A DNA stretch of 42,205 bases from an uncultured Collinsella sp. (GCA_902475785.1 CABSAN010000015.1:1-42205); one strand, 5' to 3'. Positions 24,985 to 33,650 are shown, numbered from the stretch's first letter. The notes: generated from the sequence alone by a model not told the origin. Translations and numbers: made by a program.

Positions 24985-25632
24985 CTAGGCGTTCTTTTTA
25001 CCGAGCTTTGCCTTAACCAGACCGACCACGGTCGGGATGATCGACACGGCGACAATGCCGATGATCAGCAGCTCAAAGTGCTCCTGCACAAACGGAATGC
25101 CACCAAAGAAGTAACCCAGCAGCGTAAAGACCGTCGACCAGGTAATGCCACCCAGCACGTTAAAGACGACAAAGTTGCGCCAATGCATGCCGCCCATGCC
25201 AGCGATAAAAGGCACAAAGGTGCGGATGAACGGGAAGAAGCGGCCGAGGAAGATGGCCAGATGGCCCCACTTGTCCAAGAAATCCTCGGACTTTTTGATG
25301 CGCTCGGGCGTCATGGCCTTTACCTTGCCCGAGGCGATGATCTTGCGGCCAAAGAAGTGGCCGATCATAAAGTTGCACTGATCGCCCAGGATGGCTGCGG
25401 CCCATGCGGTGGCCAGAAGCGCCACGATGTTAAATCCGCCGTTATGGGCAAAGAAGCCCGAGGCAAACAGCAGCGAGTCGCCGGGAAGGAACGGGAAGAA
25501 CACCACGCCCGTCTCGATAAAGATGATTAGGAACACGCAGCCGTAGGCCATAAGCGGGCCGGCGGCAATCCAGCTGGCGATCGCGGTGCGCGGGTCCTTA
25601 AGCAGCTCGGCGATAAAATTGATGAAACCCAT
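24985..25632 (-). CDS. DedA-family membrane protein
   Basis: 215 residues from ATG 25632 (GAGAGG 9 bases upstream). Family motifs: FIETGVVFFPFLPGDSLLFASG, ILGDQCNFMIGHFFGR, FLDKWGHLAIFLGRFFPFIRTFVPFIAGMGGM (here noted by the key Gly-Arg-Phe and Arg-Thr residues) and GITWSTVFTLLGYFFG. DedA/Tvp38 proteins are polytopic; members have been linked to undecaprenyl-phosphate or phospholipid flipping and to envelope homeostasis. Closest in style to YngC/DedA. It is a single gene, divergent from cysE. The C-terminus is basic (KAKLGKKNA). Confidence 0.92.
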   Translation of the reverse strand: MGFINFIAELLKDPRTAIASWIAAGPLMAYGCVFLIIFIETGVVFFPFLPGDSLLFASGFFAHNGGFNIVALLATAWAAAILGDQCNFMIGHFFGRKIIASGKVKAMTPERIKKSEDFLDKWGHLAIFLGRFFPFIRTFVPFIAGMGGMHWRNFVVFNVLGGITWSTVFTLLGYFFGGIPFVQEHFELLIIGIVAVSIIPTVVGLVKAKLGKKNA

Positions 25633-25856
25633 GAAGTAAAACCTCTCAGTTGTGGGCGCGGACACGTCCAGGTTGACCAGTATACGGTTGCGATGCGAGC
25701 ACGGGCCAAACCCCTCAAAAGTCTTACTTCATTACCAGCAAGTTTGCATAACTGACACTTGTCGCCCAAAGCGAAGCAAGATCGTCCTTCCTAATCCCTA
25801 GCGAATCGCTATACTTTATTGAATCGCATTGTCACGGTGCCAAGGGAGGGCGGCCG

Positions 25857-26561
25857 ATGAGCTTTATCAACACCATTCGAGAGGACATCAAGACCGTCCA
25901 GGCGCAAGACCCCGCTGCGCAAAACGGTCTGGTCATCTTCCTTTCCTACCCCGGCTTGCACGCCAAGTGGAACCACGTGCCCGAGCACTGGCTGTGGGAA
26001 CACGGTCATCGATCTCTCGCCCGTGTGCTCTCGCAAATCACCCGCCACATCACCGGCGTCGAGATTCATCCCGCCGCGCAAATCGGCAAGCACTTCTTTA
26101 TCGACCACGCCATGGGCGTCGTTATTGGCGAGACTGCCATCGTGGGCGACAACTGTGTGCTCTACCAGGGCGTCACGCTCGGCGGCACCGGCAACGAGAC
26201 CGGCAAACGCCACCCCACCCTGGGCAACAATGTCACGGTGGGCACGGGCGCCAAGGTGCTTGGCAACATCCACATTGGCAACAACGTCAAGATCGGCGGC
26301 AACTCGGTCGTCGTCAAGGACGTGCCCGACAACTGCACCGTCGTGGGCGTGCCGGGACGCATCATCAAGCGCAACGGCTGCCGCGTGTTCGAGGAGAGCT
26401 TCGACGCCAAGCAGCACCGCGAGTATATGCCCGACGATGCCGCCGAGCAGAGCGCCCTCAACCGTCAGGGCATCACCGAAAACGCCCGTCGCGTCAAGGA
26501 ACTCGAGCAAGAGGTGGCCGAGCTCAAAGCCCTCGTCGCCAAGCTCGTGGACGAGCGCTAG
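25857..26561 (+). CDS. cysE: Serine O-acetyltransferase
   Basis: 234 residues, EpsC/CysE type with an N-terminal helical part (FINTIREDIKTVQAQDPAAQN) and a left-handed beta helix: GVEIHPAAQIGKHFFIDHAMGV, VIGETAIVGDNCVLYQGVTLGG, and GKRHPTLGNNVTVGTGAKVLG. The catalytic His-Asp area IDHAMGVVIGE is intact. It makes O-acetylserine for cysteine synthesis. The C-terminal tail of about 60 residues is charged and partly coiled-coil (RVKELEQEVAELKALVAKL), a frequent extra in bacterial CysE. GGGAGG lies 7 bases before the ATG. TATACT at 25810-25815 is a candidate -10 box. No cysK is next to it. Confidence 0.94.
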   Translation: MSFINTIREDIKTVQAQDPAAQNGLVIFLSYPGLHAKWNHVPEHWLWEHGHRSLARVLSQITRHITGVEIHPAAQIGKHFFIDHAMGVVIGETAIVGDNCVLYQGVTLGGTGNETGKRHPTLGNNVTVGTGAKVLGNIHIGNNVKIGGNSVVVKDVPDNCTVVGVPGRIIKRNGCRVFEESFDAKQHREYMPDDAAEQSALNRQGITENARRVKELEQEVAELKALVAKLVDER

Positions 26562-26596
26562 AAGCGGACGGCCACCGACAACATTGACGCCATCAC

Positions 26597-26638
26597 AAAA
26601 GGCGCGCCAGGGAATCCGCCCCCGGCGCGCCTTCTTTT
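26597..26638 (+). terminator. Terminator after cysE
   Basis: AAAAGGCGCGCC pairs with GGCGCGCCTTCTTTT around a 15-base loop. 35 bp beyond the stop. Confidence 0.85.
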
Positions 26639-26671
26639 CGATGTGATATGCGGGGCTGCCCCTTTGTCTCC

Positions 26672-28675
26672 TTATGCGAACTGGCTTAGGTAGAGGTCGG
26701 CATAAGCGCCCTCGGCAGCCAGCAGCTCCTTGTGCGTGCCCTGCTCGATGATATTGCCGTGATCCATGACTAGGATAAGGTCGGCATCGACAATCGTCGA
26801 CAGACGGTGCGCGATCACAAAGCTCGTGCGCCCGCGCATGAGCGCGTCCATGGCGCGGCCGATGGCGAGCTCGGTGCGCGTGTCCACGCTCGACGTCGCC
26901 TCATCCAGGATGAGGATTGCCGGGTTGTTGAGCAGCACGCGCGCGATGGTCAGCAGCTGACGTTGGCCCTGGCTGATGCTCTCGGCATCGTTGGCCACAC
27001 GCGTGTCGTAGCCCTGCGGCATAGTGCGCACAAAGAAGTCGACCTGAGCGGCACGCGCGGCCGCGACAATCTCCTCGCGCGTCGCCTCGGGACAGCCATA
27101 GGCGATGTTCTCGGCAATGGTGCCATCGAACAGCCAGGCGTCCTGCAACACCATGCCAAACTGCTGGCGCAGCTCGCCGCGGTCCATGTGGCTCGTGTCC
27201 ACACCGTCGAGGGTAATGCGACCACCGTCGATCTCGTAGAAGCGCATGAGCAGATTGATGAGCGTGGTCTTACCCGCACCCGTGGTTCCCACCACCGCGA
27301 TCTTCTGACCCGGCTCGGCGGTAAACGACACGTCGCGCATAAGCGGCTTGTCGGGCGAATATCCAAAGCGCACGTGCTCAAAAGCGACACGGCCCTCCAC
27401 CTTGCCCGGCAGCTTGGCGGCGGCCGCCGGCAACGGATCGGCTTCCATCTCGGACTCGTCGAGCAGGTCGAACACGCGCTCGGCGCTCGCCAGCGCGCTC
27501 TGCAGCGAGTTAAAGGTAAACGACAGCTGCGTCATGGGCTCGGACGCCTCATAGATAAACTGGAAGAACGCCTGGAACACGCCGACGGTCATATGCCCGG
27601 CAACCAGCATGCTGCAGCCCACCAGCGCAATCACGATTTGCGCCAAGCGGCCGATAAAGCGCACCGCGGGACCGACGGCGTTAATCATAAAGTCGGCCTT
27701 GGTGCTCACGCGCGCCAGCTCCCTCGAAGCCTCGTGCACCTCGGCAGAGCTCTGGCGCTCGCGGTTAAACGCACGGATTACCAGACGGCCCGAGTAGCCT
27801 TCCTCGACCGCGCTCGTAATCTTGGACACCCACTCCTGGCGCTCGCCCGTCACATCGTGCGTGCGGCGCGAAACGACCTTCGTCACCAGCAGCGAAAGCG
27901 CCGTAAAGAACAAAAAGACAAGCGTGAGCGGCACGCTAAACACGAACATCACGCTCACGGCGCCCACCACGGTACCGATCGACACCAGAAGCTGTAGCAA
28001 GCCGCGCTGCATGCTCTCGGACATCTTGTCCAAGTCGTTGGTCGCACGGCTGACGACCTCGCCGGGACGATGCGCGTCAAAGTAGGCAAGCGGCAGACGG
28101 TTGAGCTTTTGTGCGATTCGGTTGCGCAGGCGCAGGTTGAGGCGCTCGGCAACGCTCGACATCAAAAAGCTCTGGAGCGCGTAGAACGAGGCGGCGGCGG
28201 TCCAGATCATAAAGTAGATAAAGATAGTCCTGCCGCAGTTCTCCCAGGTAATGCTGAAGGTAGCGTTGTTGGCAAACGCCAGCTTCATGTGCCCCCACAG
28301 CTCATCGATCACGCGGGCGCTGTAGGCCGGCGCCGCGGTGTTAAAGATGACATAGAACACGATGCTCGCGAACACGATATAGAAGCGCCAATGGTCGCCG
28401 GCGGCTTCGCTCCACAGGCGGCGCACCGTCGCCCAGGTGTCGCGGGGCGTCTCGTCCTCATCCTCGTCGTCAACGTCGCGCATACGCTCCGCCTCGGCGC
28501 GGGCGCGCTCGTCCTCGGCGCGCTCGTTTTCCTCGTAGAGTGCCTGGCGGCGAGCCTCGCGTTCCGCCGCTGCCTTGGCGGCTTCGTCCAGGTCGGGCGC
28601 GACGCCCGTCTCCTCGACTGTCTCTGCAACCGCGGCATCATCGACGATGCCCTGCTTTTTGAGCTCCTCGGTCAT
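26672..28675 (-). CDS. ABC exporter half-transporter, canonical subunit with charged N-terminal extension (pair 2)
   Basis: 667 residues from ATG 28675, which has GGGAGGT 7 bases upstream and is one base past the partner's TAG, so the two are coupled. Residues 1-80 are a very charged, probably coiled stretch (AEREARRQALYEENERAEDE, then DDEDEDE). The six-helix membrane domain follows. ATPase motifs are Walker A VGTTGAGKTTLINLL, signature ISQGQRQLLTIARVL and Walker B LILDEATSSVDTRTE with the catalytic Glu. The extension is unusual for the family and faces the cytoplasm. Substrate unknown; the MarR gene upstream hints at drug or toxic-compound export (inference). Confidence 0.9.
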   Translation of the reverse strand: MTEELKKQGIVDDAAVAETVEETGVAPDLDEAAKAAAEREARRQALYEENERAEDERARAEAERMRDVDDEDEDETPRDTWATVRRLWSEAAGDHWRFYIVFASIVFYVIFNTAAPAYSARVIDELWGHMKLAFANNATFSITWENCGRTIFIYFMIWTAAASFYALQSFLMSSVAERLNLRLRNRIAQKLNRLPLAYFDAHRPGEVVSRATNDLDKMSESMQRGLLQLLVSIGTVVGAVSVMFVFSVPLTLVFLFFTALSLLVTKVVSRRTHDVTGERQEWVSKITSAVEEGYSGRLVIRAFNRERQSSAEVHEASRELARVSTKADFMINAVGPAVRFIGRLAQIVIALVGCSMLVAGHMTVGVFQAFFQFIYEASEPMTQLSFTFNSLQSALASAERVFDLLDESEMEADPLPAAAAKLPGKVEGRVAFEHVRFGYSPDKPLMRDVSFTAEPGQKIAVVGTTGAGKTTLINLLMRFYEIDGGRITLDGVDTSHMDRGELRQQFGMVLQDAWLFDGTIAENIAYGCPEATREEIVAAARAAQVDFFVRTMPQGYDTRVANDAESISQGQRQLLTIARVLLNNPAILILDEATSSVDTRTELAIGRAMDALMRGRTSFVIAHRLSTIVDADLILVMDHGNIIEQGTHKELLAAEGAYADLYLSQFA

Positions 28676-28676
28676 G

Positions 28677-30413
28677 CTACTCACCTCCCTTCATCTGCGA
28701 TTCCGCGATAGCGCGGTACACCTCGCAGGTTTCCATGAGCTCGTCGTGCGTGCCTAGGCCCACGATCTCGCCGTCTTTGAGCACCACGATCTGATCGGCA
28801 TGCAGAATGGTCGAGATGCGCTGGGCGATGATGAGCACTGCGGCATCGCGCGTCTCGTCCTGCAGCGCATGGCGCAGGGCGGCATCGGTCTTAAAGTCCA
28901 GGGCCGAAAAACTGTCGTCGAAGATATATAGATCGGCGCGCTTCATGAGTGCGCGGGCAATGGCCAGGCGCTGGCGCTGACCGCCCGAAAAGTTCGTGCC
29001 GCCCTGGGCCACCGGCGTATCGAGCCCCTGCGGCTGATCGAGCACAAAGGTGCTCTGGGCAACTTCCAGCGCATGGAGCATGTCAGCCTCGGTCGCGCCC
29101 TCGTTGCCAAAGCGCAGGTTGCTCGCCACTGTACCCGAGAACAGCCACGCCTTCTGCGGCACATAGGCAATACGCCCGCGGATGTCGTCTTGCGAAAGGT
29201 CGCGCAGGTCAACGCCGTTCAGGCGAATGACGCCCTTCGTGGCATCGTGGAAGCGAAGCAAGAGCTTGGCCACCGTCGACTTGCCCGAACCCGTCGAGCC
29301 TACAATCGCCGTGGTCTGGCCACGGCGACAGGCAAAGCTCAGATCGCACAGGGTGTCCTCGTCGGCATCGTCAAAACGGAACGACATATGGTCGAACACG
29401 GCCACCGCATCGGCACCGTCAACAGGCTCCGCCGCGCACGTGTCCAGCGTGCGCTTGCCGTCCACGATGCTCGGCTCAATCTCCAACACCTGCTGCGCAC
29501 GGTTCAGGCATGCGGCGGCGCGCGGAAGCGTCAGAATCACCATCTGCGCCATCATCACAAAGAACAGGATCAGGATCGCATACTCCAGCACGGCCGAGAT
29601 GCTACCGATTTGCATGGCATGGACGCCCACGCGGTTGCCGCCCACCCACAGTACCGCCACCTCGGCGATATTCATCAAAAAGAAGCTGGAGCTGTCGAGA
29701 CCCACAAACAGGTGGTTGACCTTGATGGCGTTGGCCGCGTAATCGCTAAACACCTCGTCCAGGCGCTGCTCCTCGTGGCGCTCCTTGTTAAATGCGCGGA
29801 TGACGCGCACGCCCACGATGTTCTCGCGCAGCACCACGTTCATGCGGTCGATAAAGCTCTGCAGGCGCATAAAGATCGGCGCGGCGTTAGCCACCGTAAA
29901 GACCGCCGCCACCAGCACGATCGCAACGACCACGCCCAGCAGCGTGCCCATGGCGGGATCGATGAACCAAGCAAAAATGATGCCTGCCACGGCCAAGAAC
30001 GGCACCGGCAGCACCAACTGAATCGTCTGCAGAATCGCTTGCTGAATCACGTTGATGTCGTTGAGCGAGCGCGTGATCATCGAACCCGTGCCAAAGCGCT
30101 CAAAGTCGCTGGCGGACAGCTCGAGCGACTTGTCGTACACGGCATTGCGGATATCGCAGGCCACGTTGGCGGCCAGGCGCGCCGAAAGATAGCAGCCCAG
30201 CACCGTGCCGCCGCTGGCCATGCCGGTCGCGATAAGCATGTACAGGCCGTTGCGTAATATATAGTCGACATCGCCCGTGGTAATACCGGTGTTGACCATG
30301 TTCGCCAGCATCGTGGGAACCAACAGCGTACCGACGTTATCTATCAGCACCGCAAACAGCGTCACCGCAATCAGACCGCGGTACGGCCTCATAAACCTCA
30401 TTAAGAGTCGCAT
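28677..30413 (-). CDS. ABC exporter half-transporter with degenerate Walker B (pair 2)
   Basis: 578 residues from ATG 30413 (GAGGGGG 4-5 bases upstream). It overlaps the MarR gene by 13 bases, which suggests translational coupling. Six-helix membrane domain about residues 10-310. ATPase motifs: Walker A VGSTGSGKSTVAKLL, signature FSGGQRQRLAIARALM and Walker B LYIFDDSFSALD, where Asp replaces the catalytic Glu. As in pair 1, this is the degenerate half of an asymmetric heterodimer. It is the second gene of a three-gene operon. Confidence 0.9.
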   Translation of the reverse strand: MRLLMRFMRPYRGLIAVTLFAVLIDNVGTLLVPTMLANMVNTGITTGDVDYILRNGLYMLIATGMASGGTVLGCYLSARLAANVACDIRNAVYDKSLELSASDFERFGTGSMITRSLNDINVIQQAILQTIQLVLPVPFLAVAGIIFAWFIDPAMGTLLGVVVAIVLVAAVFTVANAAPIFMRLQSFIDRMNVVLRENIVGVRVIRAFNKERHEEQRLDEVFSDYAANAIKVNHLFVGLDSSSFFLMNIAEVAVLWVGGNRVGVHAMQIGSISAVLEYAILILFFVMMAQMVILTLPRAAACLNRAQQVLEIEPSIVDGKRTLDTCAAEPVDGADAVAVFDHMSFRFDDADEDTLCDLSFACRRGQTTAIVGSTGSGKSTVAKLLLRFHDATKGVIRLNGVDLRDLSQDDIRGRIAYVPQKAWLFSGTVASNLRFGNEGATEADMLHALEVAQSTFVLDQPQGLDTPVAQGGTNFSGGQRQRLAIARALMKRADLYIFDDSFSALDFKTDAALRHALQDETRDAAVLIIAQRISTILHADQIVVLKDGEIVGLGTHDELMETCEVYRAIAESQMKGGE

Positions 30414-30913
30414 GTGTCCCCCTCGCCCTTATCGCCAGCCTCGTTCTCGGCGGCCACTTGCCGTTTAAATGCCTCGCACTCTTCGTTCAGAACATGGGAG
30501 AACTTACCGACCAGACGCATGATCTCGCGCTGTTCCCACGGCTCGAGTGCCTCGAATGCCTGTTGCCCGGCTTTTTGCGCCGGCAACGCGTAGCGCTTGG
30601 CAAACCGCACGCCTTCTTCGGTCAGTCGCACAACCTTGTTCTTACGACTACCCTCGGCAAACTCCAACGTCGCAAGCCCTCGCGCCCTAAGCGTCTTGAT
30701 CGCCGAATTGATGGTCTGTTTGCTGTAGAACCATTCACTCGTCAGCCGACTCACGGCAACGCTTCCGCCCGCTGCACTCGTGTCGACGAGCATCCAGTAG
30801 GCGCAGTCCGAAAGACCGCAGGCGCGCGCGAACTCCGAATAGATACGGTCAAGCCCGTTGAGCATCCGGTCGAAATCGACCGGGCTAACTGCACTATTCA
30901 TCTCTCCTGCCAT
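30401..30913 (-). CDS. MarR-family regulator of the ABC exporter operon
   Basis: 170 residues with a MarR-type winged helix: AYWMLVDTSAAGGSVAVSRL, then recognition helix KQTINSAIKTLRARGLA and wing EFAEGSRKNKVVRLTEEG. Helices at both ends would form the dimer. The start is uncertain: ATG 30913 has no clear ribosome site, and ATG 30901 has AGGAG only 2 bases away, so I keep the outer one. First gene of an operon with the two ABC subunits. Two near-identical 18-bp dyads sit at its promoter, so it likely represses itself and the exporter, relieved by a ligand (inference from the MarR family). Confidence 0.88.
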   Translation of the reverse strand: MAGEMNSAVSPVDFDRMLNGLDRIYSEFARACGLSDCAYWMLVDTSAAGGSVAVSRLTSEWFYSKQTINSAIKTLRARGLATLEFAEGSRKNKVVRLTEEGVRFAKRYALPAQKAGQQAFEALEPWEQREIMRLVGKFSHVLNEECEAFKRQVAAENEAGDKGEGDTCDS

Positions 30914-30915
30914 TC

Positions 30916-30933
30916 GATAGTCCGAGTTTTGAC
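30916..30933 (-). promoter_or_regulatory. Operator dyad O2 for the MarR regulator (in the leader)
   Basis: TAGTCCGAGTTTTGACCA on the plus strand, an imperfect dyad (TAGTC-N8-GACCA). Sixteen of its bases recur exactly at 30950-30965, 34 bp away. It lies just downstream of the expected transcript start, 3 bp from the ATG. Confidence 0.75.
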
Positions 30934-30945
30934 CAATTCATATCT

Positions 30946-30974
30946 CTACATTAGTCCGAGTTTTGACTATCGTC
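30946..30974 (-). promoter_or_regulatory. Promoter of the MarR-ABC operon
   Basis: On the minus strand, TTGACG (30974-30969), a 17-bp spacer and TAATGT (30951-30946). The spacer is filled by operator O1. Start of transcription expected near 30940. Confidence 0.75.
30950..30967 (-). promoter_or_regulatory. Operator dyad O1 for the MarR regulator (between -35 and -10)
   Basis: TAGTCCGAGTTTTGACTA is an inverted repeat with 5-bp arms TAGTC and GACTA. It covers the promoter spacer, so bound repressor would block RNA polymerase. Confidence 0.75.
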
Positions 30975-31017
30975 AATAAGCTCGTTGTCTATGGTCGGCT
31001 CTACATAAGCATATCGA

Positions 31018-31054
31018 CAAAAAAGACCGCCGGCGCGGGGGCGGCGCCGGCGGT
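31018..31054 (-). terminator. Terminator after the 96-residue unknown gene
   Basis: ACCGCCGGCGC and GCGCCGGCGGT pair perfectly; on the minus strand they are followed by CTTTTTTG. 27 bp beyond the stop at 31081. Confidence 0.88.
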
Positions 31055-31080
31055 TGCGAGAGAATATCGAGTGTTGGCTG

Positions 31081-31371
31081 TTAAGCAGCGACGGCCTCGT
31101 AGACCGTGGCGCCCGAGAAGCTGTCGTGCAGGCTCTTGCCGCAGATCCACGGCAGTTCGACAACCTCGCAGACCGTGTTGACCAGCTCGGAGCAGTCAGT
31201 AAAGTGGCCCTTATCGTTGAGGGCCTCGCAATCCTGAACACGCCAATAGCCATCGGTGTGCGTGATGTAGTACTCGTGATCGTTGATTGACACGAAAGCG
31301 CGCGTCTTGGAACGCAGCAGCTTCAGAAATCCTTCGAAGTCGGTCTCGACGACATCTCCAGCCTGGAACAT
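31081..31371 (-). CDS. Small soluble protein of unknown function
   Basis: 96 residues with an excellent ribosome site (AGGAGGT 6 bases before ATG 31371) and a strong terminator, so it is a real single-gene unit. No signal peptide or membrane segment. It starts MFQAGDVVETDFEGFLKLLR, then has HEYYITHTDGYWRVQDCEAL and CEVVELPWICGKSLHDSF. The middle alternates like beta strands, and three of its four Cys lie at positions spread across the second half. I recognise no family. Between the MarR operon and a plus-strand nitroreductase; neighbours give no clue. Confidence 0.85.
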   Translation of the reverse strand: MFQAGDVVETDFEGFLKLLRSKTRAFVSINDHEYYITHTDGYWRVQDCEALNDKGHFTDCSELVNTVCEVVELPWICGKSLHDSFSGATVYEAVAA

Positions 31372-31662
31372 GATGTTACCTCCTGGCCCGGCGCCACCAT
31401 GGCGCGTTGATAAACGTTGGTGCTCCTTTAGTAAAACCTTTATCAGAGCTTATGCGCGCATCATTTAGGCAAGTGGTAAAAAACCGCAGGGTAGACGGGA
31501 TAAAACGTTTAACCATCCCACCGGTTTGTCACATTCTGGCTGAAGTTTTATGCAAACCAACTTTTCCACTTGGTAGCTTGCATTGTTTGGGGCCGACTGC
31601 GCGATTACGGTTTTGGTTCGGCGGGTAAGAACGAAGCATCGAAACCAACGTCAGGAGGACCC
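31372..31662. other. 291-bp gap with no supported gene
   Basis: Divergent promoter region for the small unknown gene and the nitroreductase. A-T-rich around 31425-31575. I see no repeat of the families found elsewhere, no RNA gene and no confident promoter pair. Confidence 0.5.
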
Positions 31663-32190
31663 ATGGAGACTATCGAAGCGCTCATCCACCGCCGCAGCTG
31701 CCGCAAATACAGCGATCGCCCCGTCGGGGCCGAGAAGCTCGCACGCATTATCGAAGCCGGCCAGTACGCGCCGAGCGGCATGGGACGCCAGCCGGTCACG
31801 TTCGTCGCCGTCACCGACCCCGCAACCGTCGAGCGTCTCTCGCAGCTCAACGCCCAAGTTATGGGCAGCAAGGGAGATCCCTTCTACGGCGCCAAGACCG
31901 TTGTGGTGGTGCTCGTCGACCGCAGCGCGCCCACGCACCTGGAAGACGGCTCGCTCGCCATGGGCAACCTGCTCAACGCAGCCTATGCGCTGGGCGTCGA
32001 TTCGTGTTGGATCCACCGCGCGCACGAGGTCTTTGACTCACCCGAGGGACTGGAACTGCTGACCAAGTGGGGTCTGCCCGCCGACGGAAGCCTGCGCGGT
32101 GTGGGCAACTGCATTCTGGGCTACGCCGAGGACGCACTCCCCGAGGCCAAGCCTCGCCGCGACAACGTGGTGTATGTTCCGCCGTTCTAA
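31663..32190 (+). CDS. Small nitroreductase-family oxidoreductase
   Basis: 175 residues, a compact FMN nitroreductase. ETIEALIHRRSCRKYSDRPV is the N-terminal FMN contact, GQYAPSGMGRQPVTFVAV the next motif, and AMGNLLNAAYALGVDSCWI plus VGNCILGYAED close the fold. AGGAGG lies 5 bases before ATG 31663. Unlike the 5624-6499 protein it has no C-terminal extension. Such enzymes use NAD(P)H to reduce nitro groups, quinones or flavins; the natural substrate is unknown. Single gene. Confidence 0.92.
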   Translation: METIEALIHRRSCRKYSDRPVGAEKLARIIEAGQYAPSGMGRQPVTFVAVTDPATVERLSQLNAQVMGSKGDPFYGAKTVVVVLVDRSAPTHLEDGSLAMGNLLNAAYALGVDSCWIHRAHEVFDSPEGLELLTKWGLPADGSLRGVGNCILGYAEDALPEAKPRRDNVVYVPPF

Positions 32191-32221
32191 CGAACGGCGG
32201 ACCCGTTGACGCTGCGCGGGC

Positions 32222-32312
32222 CGCATTTGGACAATCTGACGTTCAACTTCAAGGGCGCGACCAGAAGGTCAGCGCCCTCTCATTTCACGTCACCTTGTCT
32301 CAAATGCGGCTC
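32222..32312. repeat. Nested palindrome after the nitroreductase gene
   Basis: Outer arms near CCGCATTTG (32221-32229) and CAAATGCGG (32304-32312) enclose an inner stem AGGGCGC/GCGCCCT at 32252-32258 and 32272-32278. The inner hairpin may terminate the gene, although the T-run is poor. Confidence 0.6.
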
Positions 32313-32370
32313 GCTCGCTGTTGGTGACTGAGATCGAGTGAGCCACTGTTGACATCCGGCACCTGGGCAG

Positions 32371-33648
32371 CTAATTAACGGGGTGGTAGAAAGTATCGAC
32401 GACCGTTTGCTTTACGTTGTCCTGGTCCAGATAGAACTCGGCGAAGGTGTCGCCCTGCTGCATGGTGCCCTGCAGCGTCACGACATCAAACGAAGTCAGG
32501 CCGTGCTCGAGCATCGTGGTCGCCAGATAGCTGAACTCATCGAGACCCAAATTGGTCCACGTATAGTCGCCCATGGCCTGATACAGGCTGATGAGCATGG
32601 CGGGGTTGCTCTTGGCACTGCTGAGCACCTTCGATGCAAACGCTTGCACGTAGCTCACCTGGCGCGCTGTACGATCCAGCGAAGACGTCAGATTCGTCGT
32701 GTCGCGCCACTGCACGTACTTTTCTGCCGTTGTACCAAACAGCGTGGTCTCCTGGCCCTCGACAACCGACGTGCCCGGCACCGTCTGCGTGGGTACCAGC
32801 GTCACACCGCCGATGGAGTCATTAATGGGAGCCACGCCCTCGATATTGAGCGTGTAGTAATAGTCGACCGGAATGTTATCGAGCACGCGCGAGGCAGCGG
32901 CGGCCGTCAGCGCCGATGAGTTGTCGCCATCGGTGCCATAGGCAAATTGCAGGCACAGCTGCTCGGTCACCTGGCCGGCAAACGAACCATTGGAATACGT
33001 ATCTACGGCAACCATGCTGTCACGCGGGATGATAATGCCGCGGGCCTCGCCCGTGTCGGTATTAAGCGCTACGACCATCACGGTATCGGACTGGCCCTTC
33101 TGGGTGCCGTCATCGTTATTGCGGCCATCAAAGCCGATAAACGCCACCGTGGCCATATGCTTGTTGAGCGCATACTTCTTGCCGTTATAGGTAATGGTGT
33201 CGCCCTTGGCCTTAATGACCTTTTCGGTCTTTTCCTCAATCTTCTTTTTGCCTTGGTTCACGCTGTGATTCACAAAGCCCCAGCCGGCAGCAGCAACCGC
33301 ACCAATCACGAGCAGCACGATCAGCAGCGTGCGGATACGGCGGCGGCGCTTGATGCGCTTAATCGACTCTTTGGAGCGTCGACGACGCTGAGGTCCCGCC
33401 TCATCAAGCGAAGGCCACTCTGCCTCATCAACAGGCTGCGCCGCAGCTTCATCGGTCTTTGCCGATGCGTCGGACGGGGCCTCGGCCTTGCTCTGGGATT
33501 TTTCGTCAGGTTGAGGCGTCGGAGTGCCTTTGGTCTCCCATTGAGGCTCGACAGGCTCCGCCGCATCCTGAACCTGCTGCTCGGGATTGTTTACTTGATT
33601 TTCGTCGGGATCCACCGCATCGATAAAGTGCTTGCCACGGGGGTTCAT
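32371..33648 (-). CDS. LytR-CpsA-Psr (LCP) family cell-wall polymer ligase
   Basis: 425 residues. A charged cytoplasmic tail of about 85 residues (DEKSQSKAEAPSDASAKTDE, then basic RRRRSKESIKRIKRRRRIR) leads into one membrane segment (LLIVLLVIGAVAAAGWGFV). The external LCP domain has VAFIGFDGRNND, QSDTVMVVALN, ARGIIIPRDSMVAVD, SRVLDNIPVDYYYTLN and DSIGGVTLVPT, with the Arg and Asp residues that bind the polyprenyl pyrophosphate. LCP enzymes attach teichoic acid-like polymers or glycans to peptidoglycan. The ATG is 2 bases after the sortase stop, so the two are one operon. It may use the product of envelope genes elsewhere. Confidence 0.92.
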   Translation of the reverse strand: MNPRGKHFIDAVDPDENQVNNPEQQVQDAAEPVEPQWETKGTPTPQPDEKSQSKAEAPSDASAKTDEAAAQPVDEAEWPSLDEAGPQRRRRSKESIKRIKRRRRIRTLLIVLLVIGAVAAAGWGFVNHSVNQGKKKIEEKTEKVIKAKGDTITYNGKKYALNKHMATVAFIGFDGRNNDDGTQKGQSDTVMVVALNTDTGEARGIIIPRDSMVAVDTYSNGSFAGQVTEQLCLQFAYGTDGDNSSALTAAAASRVLDNIPVDYYYTLNIEGVAPINDSIGGVTLVPTQTVPGTSVVEGQETTLFGTTAEKYVQWRDTTNLTSSLDRTARQVSYVQAFASKVLSSAKSNPAMLISLYQAMGDYTWTNLGLDEFSYLATTMLEHGLTSFDVVTLQGTMQQGDTFAEFYLDQDNVKQTVVDTFYHPVN

Positions 33649-33650
33649 GA

